DNA of 19,024 bases, from the NCBI GenBank assembly GCA_024403215.1, contig JAKSSJ010000011.1, forward strand, positions 1 through 19,024, written 5' to 3'. This DNA is from Clostridia bacterium (GTDB taxonomy: Bacteria > Bacillota > Clostridia > Peptostreptococcales > Anaerovoracaceae). The translations under genes were made by a program, and so were the position numbers. Below, in pieces: positions 8,119-14,226 of this stretch (position 1 is the stretch's first letter; the number at the start of each line of letters is the position of its first letter). Below the pieces are notes generated by a model, which was not told where the DNA came from, did no database searches, and saw only the letters and a program-made list of their open reading frames with translations.

Positions 8119-8128
8119 TTGTATACAA
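8119..8128. promoter_or_regulatory. Palindrome TTGTATACAA, candidate GntR/FCD operator before ileS
   Basis: A perfect 10-base palindrome in the 44-base gap between the PPTase-RecX gene and ileS. Known operators of FCD-type GntR proteins are short palindromes built on GT...AC half sites, and this sequence has that form. The GntR gene directly after ileS is the obvious candidate binder. No strong -35/-10 pair overlaps it, though weak AT-rich candidates exist. A 10-base palindrome in AT-rich DNA can occur by chance and only one copy was seen. Confidence 0.4.
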
Positions 8129-8130
8129 AA

Positions 8131-9153
8131 CTACAATTCTAACCTTTTAAGTATATCATAAATTACCCCTTGCGGGTAACCCAAACTTGCGAGTTTTCTG
8201 GCTAATTTTGCCTTTTCTTTCTCATTTTTAGGGCTCATTTTAGCAGCTATTTCCATAGCCCTTTCCTTTGTATTATCCTCAAATTCGAAGGCAGCTTTTT
8301 TGGCTACTTCCTTTGATATACCCTTTTTTATGAGCTCAAGCTCTATTCTTCTTGGAGCCTTACCAGCCTCAAAAAAGTGTCTTGCAAGAGATTTTGCTAA
8401 AGACTCGTCGTTTAGATAACCATACTCCTCAAGCTTTTCTATGGTAAGCTCAATATCCTCGACCTTATAGCCCCTATCCTCTAGCTTTTCCTTGAGCATT
8501 TTAGCGCTATAGGCCTTACTATCTAGCATGTAAGCGGCTGCGTCCATGCAGCTTATCTCAAATGGGGCATCATAATCTACGAGCTCTATTTCGTAGTCTT
8601 CTGCTGGCGAAATGCCTACAAAAAGGCGCTTATACTGAAAGCTTAAGGTTTCATCCGTTGCATCTTTTGCATGACCTAGGTCCTCAAAAGAAGGGTTTTT
8701 TGCAACGAAAAAGCTGCTAAAGCCCATCCTAAGCCCCTCTCCTAAACGTTTGGAATAAGCCTCTTTTCTAACCCAAATGGATAGGAATTCTTCCTTCCAT
8801 TCCCTGCTTTGTGGATCCAGAGGGGAAAGATAATCTTGCTCTTCTTTTGCAAGTCTTTTGGCAGTGCTAGCCTTAACTGGCCTTGATAGCTCTTCAATAT
8901 CAAGTCCAATGCTGAGTCCTCCGCTGCCTTTTGCACTGGAAACCGCACAGGCCCAATAATTTTTAGTATCGGAAATAGAAATCCAAAGAGCATTTGAATC
9001 TACTAAAGGCTCGCTAAAAACCTCATTTTCAACCAAAAATGGAGCACCATTTTCGTCATGAATTAAAGTTTTACCAAAAATCCATTGGACTATTTGCTCA
9101 GATTTGTATATCCTATATTTAGACTTTTGAATAATATAAATTTTCATATACAT
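8131..9153 (-). CDS. Fusion of 4'-phosphopantetheinyl transferase domain and RecX domain
   Basis: One uninterrupted 340-residue frame with two unrelated domains. Residues about 30-195 resemble Sfp-type phosphopantetheinyl transferases, which load the CoA-derived arm onto carrier proteins. Asp85 and Glu87 in IGLDIEEL are the Mg ligands, and IWVRKEAYSK (126-135) supplies Glu131 and Lys135. The usual CoA-binding His of the SHS/SHT motif seems replaced by Asp62 in SISDTKNYW. Residues about 203-340 resemble RecX, the RecA-filament regulator: AKMLKEKLEDRGY, IEKLEEYGYLNDESLAK, APRRIELELIKKGIS, and the final KLASLGYPQGVIYDILK. The linker is almost nil. An internal ATG at 8547 with a weak GAG could make RecX alone. 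The N-terminal start is uncertain: neither ATG 9153 nor ATG 9147 has a ribosome binding site, and the promoter at 9155-9184 favours a leaderless start at 9147. ileS follows. Confidence 0.9.
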   Translation of the reverse strand: MYMKIYIIQKSKYRIYKSEQIVQWIFGKTLIHDENGAPFLVENEVFSEPLVDSNALWISISDTKNYWACAVSSAKGSGGLSIGLDIEELSRPVKASTAKRLAKEEQDYLSPLDPQSREWKEEFLSIWVRKEAYSKRLGEGLRMGFSSFFVAKNPSFEDLGHAKDATDETLSFQYKRLFVGISPAEDYEIELVDYDAPFEISCMDAAAYMLDSKAYSAKMLKEKLEDRGYKVEDIELTIEKLEEYGYLNDESLAKSLARHFFEAGKAPRRIELELIKKGISKEVAKKAAFEFEDNTKERAMEIAAKMSPKNEKEKAKLARKLASLGYPQGVIYDILKRLEL

Positions 9154-9156
9154 AAT
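9127..9156 (+). promoter_or_regulatory. Candidate promoter for the ArsB/NhaD-type permease
   Basis: TTGAAT (9127-9132), an 18-base spacer and CATAAT (9151-9156) could serve as -35 and -10 on the plus strand, with transcription from about 9163, just ahead of the ribosome binding site at 9170-9175. The -35 would lie within the first codons of the divergent gene. The match is moderate and the region AT-rich, so chance is possible. Confidence 0.4.
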
Positions 9157-9184
9157 TTTACAATCATTTAGGGGGTCTTGTCAA
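9155..9184 (-). promoter_or_regulatory. Promoter for the PPTase-RecX gene, likely leaderless
   Basis: On the minus strand a perfect -35 TTGACA (9179-9184), an 18-base spacer (9161-9178) and -10 TAAAAT (9155-9160). Transcription would begin near 9147-9148, at the second ATG of the frame. The first ATG (9151-9153) would then lie between the -10 and the start site and not be translated from this transcript. The promoter overlaps the ribosome binding site and start codon of the divergent permease. Confidence 0.6.
9170..9176 (+). promoter_or_regulatory. Ribosome binding site supporting the TTG start of the permease
   Basis: AGGGGGT ends nine bases before the TTG at 9186. No in-frame ATG or GTG lies between it and the conserved start of the protein, so it decides the TTG start. 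Confidence 0.6.
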
Positions 9185-9185
9185 T

Positions 9186-10544
9186 TTGAACCAAGCAACA
9201 ACTTTTGCATTAATAACATTTGCAATAACATACATATTAATATTTGCCTTCCAAAAGATTAGGCCATATGTGGCAATAGCATCTGCCATAGTATTTATTG
9301 CTGTAGGCAGCCTTAATCTAGTAGAGGGCTTTAGCTACGACATTTTTACTGGATTTGAACAGATAGACTGGAACGTTCTGCTTATGATTATCGGAACCAT
9401 GGGAACAGTGCAGCTATTTATTGATTCCAATATGCCAAATCTCTTAAGCGATATCATCCTCTCAAAGGTTAAATCGGTTAAGTGGATGATAGTTATAATG
9501 AGCCTTTTTGCTGGCATTATTTCAGCCTTTGTGGATAATGTTGCAACCGTTCTTATGATTGCACCAGTAGCCCTTGCTATTTGCAAGAAGCTTGGCATCA
9601 ATCCTACAGCCACTATCATTTGCATCTCAATTTCAAGCAATCTCCAAGGCGCAGCGACCCTTGTTGGCGATACAACATCCATACTTCTTGCAAAGGCAGC
9701 AAACCTAGATTTTACTGACTTCTTTGTAACTGATGGAAAGCTCGGCATGTTCTTTGTAACAGAAGCTGGAGCCATTCTAGCTGCACTTATAATCCTTTTA
9801 ATGTTTAACAAGGAGAATGGAAAAATTGATGTCGCAGACAGAACAGTAGTTGAAGATAAGTTCCCTACTTACCTATTGGTTTTAACTATTGTTTTCCTGA
9901 TTGGAACATCGTTTATACCTTATAAGAGCAATGCAGCAAGCGGGGAATTTTATAAACCAGAGATTTCTAATGGACTTATCTGTATGTTCTTCTTTATCGT
10001 AGGACTTGTTAGAAACTGCATCAAAGAGGGAAAGCTTGATTCTATTGGAAAGGCAATTGATGAGCTTGATTACTATACTCTATTCCTGCTTCTTGGTCTA
10101 TTCATTGTAATTGGCGGAGTTGAAAAGGCTGGAGTAATTAAGCTCCTTGCAGATAAAATTTTCGAGCTTTGCGGAGGCAATACTAGGGCTGCCGTATTTG
10201 CCACCTACACAATAATTGTTTGGGTTTCAGTGCTGCTTTCAGCGTTTATAGATAATATCCCTTATGTTGCAACCATGCTCCCTGTTGTAGCCTTCCTCAA
10301 TGAGCAATTTGTTGCAGCAGGTCTTAATATCAGCCCTAATCTTTTATACTTTGGACTTTTGGTTGGAGCAACTCTTGGCGGAAATATTACACCTGTCGGA
10401 GCATCAGCAAATATCACAGGCATTGGCATTTTAAGAAAAGAAGGCTATAATGTAAGAGCCAAGGACTTTATGAAATACAGCGTTCCATTTACACTCACCG
10501 CTGTTATTACTGGCTATGTACTTGTTTGGTTAATTTGGATGTAA
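9186..10544 (+). CDS. ArsB/NhaD/SLC13-superfamily ion permease
   Basis: Polytopic membrane transporter of 452 residues starting at TTG. It has the internal twofold repeat of the ion-transporter superfamily: SAFVDNVATVLMIAP (113-127) pairs with SAFIDNIPYVATMLP (352-366), and SSNLQGAATLVGD (150-162) with GATLGGNITPVGASAN (394-409). These paired helix-break motifs form the substrate site in NhaD and ArsB relatives. About ten to twelve hydrophobic segments are visible, with a polar cytoplasmic loop at about 208-225. The substrate (Na+/H+ exchange, arsenite or an organic anion) cannot be chosen from sequence, and no ars genes are nearby. A TrpR-like regulator gene follows 10 bases later, so the two are co-transcribed. 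It is divergent from the PPTase-RecX gene. Confidence 0.88.
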   Translation: MNQATTFALITFAITYILIFAFQKIRPYVAIASAIVFIAVGSLNLVEGFSYDIFTGFEQIDWNVLLMIIGTMGTVQLFIDSNMPNLLSDIILSKVKSVKWMIVIMSLFAGIISAFVDNVATVLMIAPVALAICKKLGINPTATIICISISSNLQGAATLVGDTTSILLAKAANLDFTDFFVTDGKLGMFFVTEAGAILAALIILLMFNKENGKIDVADRTVVEDKFPTYLLVLTIVFLIGTSFIPYKSNAASGEFYKPEISNGLICMFFFIVGLVRNCIKEGKLDSIGKAIDELDYYTLFLLLGLFIVIGGVEKAGVIKLLADKIFELCGGNTRAAVFATYTIIVWVSVLLSAFIDNIPYVATMLPVVAFLNEQFVAAGLNISPNLLYFGLLVGATLGGNITPVGASANITGIGILRKEGYNVRAKDFMKYSVPFTLTAVITGYVLVWLIWM

Positions 10545-10554
10545 GAGGCATATT

Positions 10555-10848
10555 ATGGCTTACGAAGCAAAATTCAAATCTAAAGAATGTGACGATTTAT
10601 TTGATGCAATCTTAAAGCTAGAAAACGAAGAAGAGTGCTACAGATTTTTTGATGATCTTATGACCATCAAAGAAATTCAATCTATCTCTCAAAGGTGGCA
10701 GGTTGCCAAAATGCTTGATGAGGGCAAAACTTATAATGAGATAGAAGAAAAGACAAAGGCTTCTACTGCTACTATCAGTAGAATTAATAGATGCATGCAG
10801 TATGGCGCAAATGGTTATACTGAAATGCTAAAGAAATGTAAAAAGTAA
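10555..10848 (+). CDS. YerC/YecD-type TrpR-like regulator
   Basis: A 97-residue, all-helical DNA-binding protein of the TrpR superfamily. The helix-turn-helix is at about 59-84 (TYNEIEEKTKASTATISRIN then RCMQYG), preceded by the family hallmark LMTIKEIQSISQRWQVAKML at 35-54. The N-terminal part (ECDDLFDAILKLENEEECYR) also fits YerC proteins of Firmicutes, whose ligand and targets are not firmly known. The start has GAGG upstream, immediately after the permease stop. In other Firmicutes yerC often lies near pcrA/ligA; here it forms a two-gene unit with a permease, so it might control that permease. This is inference. Confidence 0.9.
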   Translation: MAYEAKFKSKECDDLFDAILKLENEEECYRFFDDLMTIKEIQSISQRWQVAKMLDEGKTYNEIEEKTKASTATISRINRCMQYGANGYTEMLKKCKK

Positions 10849-10855
10849 GTATTGT

Positions 10856-10884
10856 AAAACCCCTTTCTTTATGAAAGGGGTTTT
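10856..10884. terminator. Strong bidirectional Rho-independent terminator
   Basis: A perfect 12-base stem (AAAACCCCTTTC at 10856-10867, GAAAGGGGTTTT at 10873-10884) with a 5-base loop, between convergent genes. On the plus strand it is followed by ATTTTT, giving an ideal U-tract for the yerC transcript. On the minus strand the stem itself supplies TTTT for the ABC-transporter operon. It reaches within six bases of the ATPase stop codon at 10890-10892. Confidence 0.9.
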
Positions 10885-10889
10885 ATTTT

Positions 10890-11981
10890 TTACTTATCTT
10901 TAATTGTCATCTTAAACAGATTGGTGTAAGGGGCTTCTGCAGGCAAGGTTTCTATGCTAGTTGAACGCATCTTGATGATAGGCCAAGATACAAAGTACAT
11001 TGGGTCATCTTCATCAAATGGTTCGCCAGTAAATTCAACACTTCCAAAGAGCTCTTTTTCTTTTTGGTTATATTCAAATACCATGTGCATGCTGTTTTGC
11101 TCATGTGGCTGAATGATAACCATCTGGAAAAGTTCTTCTTGAATAGCAAGAAGTCTATCCAAAAGAGCCTTTGAAACACCGTTTTTGTAGCAGAACTCTG
11201 TAATCTGTGTCTGCGAGCCAATAAAGTCAAAGTCTTTTGAATCAACATTGAGTTCAAGTACCTTTAATGCATGAACAAATCTTCTGGTCTCGTCTTTGCT
11301 CGCATTTTCGAAAATCTCTTTTGGAGTTCCCTCTTCAAAGATACCGCCATCATTAAAGAATATTACTCTATTGCAAACCTGCTTAATAAGCTCCATCTCG
11401 TGGGAGACTATAACCATGGTATGTCCTGAGGCTGCCATCATTCTAATAACAGATTCAACCTCTCCTCTTACTAAAGGATCAAGGGCGGATGTTGGTTCAT
11501 CAAGGAGTACAATCTCTGGCTTCATTGCAAGAGTTCTTGCAATAGCAGCACGCTGCTGCTGACCACCGGAAAGATCAGAAGGGTACATGAAGGCTTTATC
11601 AATAAGGCCAACCTCTTTTAAGATTTTCATTCCCTCATCGTAAGCCTCCTGCCTATCCATGCCTTGCACGTGAATCATGCCTGAAACAACATTTTCAATA
11701 ATGCTTAAATGTTTGAATAGATTAAAGTCCTGGAAGACCATGCCGATTCTTTCTCTAGCCTCGTTATGGTCTGAAGTCCAGCTTGTAATATCCTCATCTC
11801 CAAGATATATATGTCCAGATGTTGGATGCTCTAGCATCATCATAGCACGAAGGAAGGTGGACTTTCCGCAACCAGAAGGCCCAATAATTCCAACAACATC
11901 CCCATCGTTTATAACTGTGTTTACATCATGAAAGATAAGCTTTTTGCCAAATTGCAATTTTAGATTCTCAATTTTTAGCAT
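10890..11981 (-). CDS. Polar amino-acid-type ABC transporter ATPase with C-terminal extension
   Basis: Cytoplasmic ATP-hydrolysing subunit of the importer encoded just upstream. Residues 1-240 are a full GlnQ-type ATPase: Walker A GPSGCGKST (34-42), Q-loop Gln84 (MVFQDFNLF), signature LSGGQQQR (137-144), Walker B IVLLDEP (157-163), and H-loop His194 (IVSHEM). Typical GlnQ proteins end near 240; this one continues to 363. The extra part (about 250-363) begins with SQTQITEFCYKNGVS, then a helix with QEELFQMV, strands such as MHMVFEYN and LFGSVEFTGEPFDEDDP, and ends with NLFKMTIK. The order loosely resembles a degenerate GHKL/anti-sigma-kinase fold without an ATP site; that is a weak guess. The start has GGAGG and overlaps the previous stop by one base (TAATG). 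Confidence 0.95.
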   Translation of the reverse strand: MLKIENLKLQFGKKLIFHDVNTVINDGDVVGIIGPSGCGKSTFLRAMMMLEHPTSGHIYLGDEDITSWTSDHNEARERIGMVFQDFNLFKHLSIIENVVSGMIHVQGMDRQEAYDEGMKILKEVGLIDKAFMYPSDLSGGQQQRAAIARTLAMKPEIVLLDEPTSALDPLVRGEVESVIRMMAASGHTMVIVSHEMELIKQVCNRVIFFNDGGIFEEGTPKEIFENASKDETRRFVHALKVLELNVDSKDFDFIGSQTQITEFCYKNGVSKALLDRLLAIQEELFQMVIIQPHEQNSMHMVFEYNQKEKELFGSVEFTGEPFDEDDPMYFVSWPIIKMRSTSIETLPAEAPYTNLFKMTIKDK

Positions 11982-13498
11982 TAGAAGCCTCCTTTCAAAA
12001 TTCGATTTTTAATTTCCTCTTCGCTTCTAACTATGCTGGTTGAAGCGTCAATTTTGTTAATTAGCTTTGATGAAATATAAACTAAAATTGCATACACAAG
12101 CGCAGCAAAAACAAGAGTTATATATGGATCTGCAGTTTCAGCTCTTACAGCATCGGCCATAGCCTGAAGATCGTTAACAGCAATCAGCTCAATAAGGGAT
12201 GACATCTTAATAGTTCCTATCGTAACTCCCTTAAGACCGTCTAAAAGCTGCGATTTAGTCTGAGGCAGGTAAATCTTCTTTAGTGCTGTAAGCTTAGTGT
12301 ATCCCATAGATTTTGCAGCCTCTTTTTCTCCAGCGCTTACAGAAGCAACGCAGCCAGACAAGATGCCGCTAACCCCAAAGGAATTCATGATAATAAAGGC
12401 TACAAGTCCAGCAATATAGTTAGACCTACTTACTCCAGCAAAGACGATATAATAAACTATAAATATCCAAGTAAGCGCAGGAATTAAGTCTATAAATGCT
12501 CCAATAGCCCCGATAAGCTTTGGTAAAAAGCCTCCTATCTGATAATTGAGTATAAAGAAAAGCCATCCAACAATCAGTGAGCCAAGCATTACTATAATGC
12601 AAAAACCAATTGTTGTTAGAGTACCTTTCCCAAGTCTAACCCATCTATCTTCATCAAGAAAGGCTCTTGATAGTCTGTCCTTTCTACTACGCAGAACATT
12701 TTTAGCGCCGTTTTGACTTCCTTCTCTTACCACAAGAACACTATCTGCAGGAAGATACTCTTCGCAGTATTCAACAAAGGAAGACCTTGATGTGTCAGCT
12801 ATAATGCCAGAGCATGCTAAATCTGCATATGCTCCAGATACCATTGGAAGAAGCTCAGAATAAACTTTTCTTTCAAAGCTAACCCTGTAGCCTAGCTTTT
12901 GGGCAACACTAAGTATAACATCTATATCAAATCCAATCACATAATCATTCTCATTAGTAAAGCACAGAACATCTACACTAGGTTCGCAAACACAGGTTAA
13001 AGTCTTTGTGCCTCTCCAGGTCTGAGAAATAGTAGTGGTCTCACCAGGCACGTAATTCATCCACTTATCGAAAAGCTCATCAATGGTGCCATCCTTTTTA
13101 AGCTCAACAATTGCTTCTGAAAACTCTTCCTTTAAGAAGTTACCTGATTTAAATGCAAAGCTATATGATGCGCTTGCAAGAGGCTCATCTAAAATCACCA
13201 TACCTGGTTGTTTACGGATATAGTTTTCTGCCTTTAGTCTCTCTGTTGCGAAAGCATCAATCTTGCCAGCAAGCAGCATAGCGATGCCATCGTTTTCACT
13301 CATTATGTAAGAGACCTGAGCATCAGAGAGCTTATCATTCTCTGCAAGCTGATTTATATAGGTAGAGCCCATAGTCATGCCTATATATTTACCGTTAAGA
13401 TCTGAAATTTTTTTGTACTGTTTATCTGCTTTTTTGCAAGCTGCCATTGGAAGGCAGAGTGCTATAAGCAAGATAGCAGCAAGAATCTTTTTCTTCAT
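11981..13498 (-). CDS. Amino-acid-type ABC transporter: lipoprotein SBP with permuted lobes fused to permease
   Basis: A 505-residue fusion, probably importing an amino acid or similar polar solute. The N-terminus is a lipoprotein signal with the acceptor Cys21 (LPMAAC). Residues 31-149 match the second lobe of family-3 solute-binding proteins (ISDLNGKYIGMTMGST ... GKIDAFATE ... KKDGTIDELFDKWM). Residues 164-258 match the first lobe (NDYVIGFDIDVILSVAQKLG ... ELLPMVSGAYADLACSG ... R238 ... VLVVREG). The lobe order is thus reversed relative to ordinary binding proteins. Residues about 285-485 are the HisM/GlnP-type permease, with five or so helices and the EAA loop EKEAAKSMG (391-399) that docks the ATPase. 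The start has AAAGGA and overlaps the previous gene by four bases; the ATPase gene follows with a TAATG junction. Confidence 0.9.
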   Translation of the reverse strand: MKKKILAAILLIALCLPMAACKKADKQYKKISDLNGKYIGMTMGSTYINQLAENDKLSDAQVSYIMSENDGIAMLLAGKIDAFATERLKAENYIRKQPGMVILDEPLASASYSFAFKSGNFLKEEFSEAIVELKKDGTIDELFDKWMNYVPGETTTISQTWRGTKTLTCVCEPSVDVLCFTNENDYVIGFDIDVILSVAQKLGYRVSFERKVYSELLPMVSGAYADLACSGIIADTSRSSFVEYCEEYLPADSVLVVREGSQNGAKNVLRSRKDRLSRAFLDEDRWVRLGKGTLTTIGFCIIVMLGSLIVGWLFFILNYQIGGFLPKLIGAIGAFIDLIPALTWIFIVYYIVFAGVSRSNYIAGLVAFIIMNSFGVSGILSGCVASVSAGEKEAAKSMGYTKLTALKKIYLPQTKSQLLDGLKGVTIGTIKMSSLIELIAVNDLQAMADAVRAETADPYITLVFAALVYAILVYISSKLINKIDASTSIVRSEEEIKNRILKGGF

Positions 13499-14226
13499 AA
13501 TGATTCCTTTGAATCTAAATATCTATCGTGAGCCGCAAGTCTTTTTACAACTCTAATTGCGATAAAGAACATAATAACTACAAACGCAAAGAACAGCAGA
13601 GTTCCCATGTCGCTTGAAATAGTAGCAATATAGTCATAAGCGCCATGAACTATCATAGGAGATATTATAGCAATGATTCTAAATATCACGCTGGCATTGT
13701 GATTACCAATAACCTCTTGCCTTTTAGCAACTCCATACCATACGCCCATGAACACACCAAAGCATGCATGTCCAGGAACAGCAGTGACAGCTCTAACTAA
13801 AGCTGTGCCGAGCCCGTAAGAAAATACATACTTTATGTTTTCCCAAAGCGCAAAGCCAAGAGATGTTACTGTAGCATACACAATAGCATCAAATTGGCAA
13901 TTGAATGATGGGTGATTCCATGTCATTTTCCTGAGCAGTATGTATTTAGAAATTTCTTCTGCAGGACCTACTATAACAAAGAATTGGAACATATAGTATT
14001 TTGTAGAGTCTTCAAAATTTATTCCATCAAGCACAAATAGTCCAACTCTTTCTAGGACAGTAGCAATAATGGTTGAAATAACTCCACCAATAAGGAGCCT
14101 TACTATTAAATCTGATGGCTCTTTTTCAAGACTATCAGCTTTGTATATTGCCCTAACAAGCAGCACAGCAGGAATAACAGCTGCACCTATCAAAAGAAAA
14201 GCATATTGTTCAAAAAGATATAACAT
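13495..14226 (-). CDS. prsW: PrsW-family intramembrane metalloprotease
   Basis: Polytopic membrane protease of 243 residues. Family hallmarks are present: PAEEISKY with Glu90, Glu91 and Lys94; FALWENIKY with Glu129; VPGHACFG with His153; and HGAYDY with His194. About seven hydrophobic segments are visible, with a Glu/Lys-rich loop at 30-38. In Bacillus subtilis, PrsW makes the first cut in the anti-sigma factor RsiW; other substrates are unknown. No sigma or anti-sigma gene lies in this window. The gene overlaps the upstream S41 protease by one base (TAATG) and the downstream transporter gene by four (ATGA), with GAGGT ahead of the start, so it is embedded in the operon. The gene symbol is by family only. 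Confidence 0.9.
   Translation of the reverse strand: MLYLFEQYAFLLIGAAVIPAVLLVRAIYKADSLEKEPSDLIVRLLIGGVISTIIATVLERVGLFVLDGINFEDSTKYYMFQFFVIVGPAEEISKYILLRKMTWNHPSFNCQFDAIVYATVTSLGFALWENIKYVFSYGLGTALVRAVTAVPGHACFGVFMGVWYGVAKRQEVIGNHNASVIFRIIAIISPMIVHGAYDYIATISSDMGTLLFFAFVVIMFFIAIRVVKRLAAHDRYLDSKESL

Noticed and set aside
8097..8120. AATATT-CTTT-AATATT repeat as a terminator after PPTase-RecX
   Set aside because: The stem would be only A-T pairs of six bases, too weak for termination, and AATATT is itself a palindrome common in AT-rich DNA.
8087..8128. N-terminal extension of ileS to an ATG at 8128
   Set aside because: The extra residues are AT-rich read-through of the intergenic gap; ATG 8086 has GAGGG at good spacing.
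8087..8130. T-box leader for ileS
   Set aside because: The gap is 44 bases, too short for a T-box, and no T-box core or terminator is seen.
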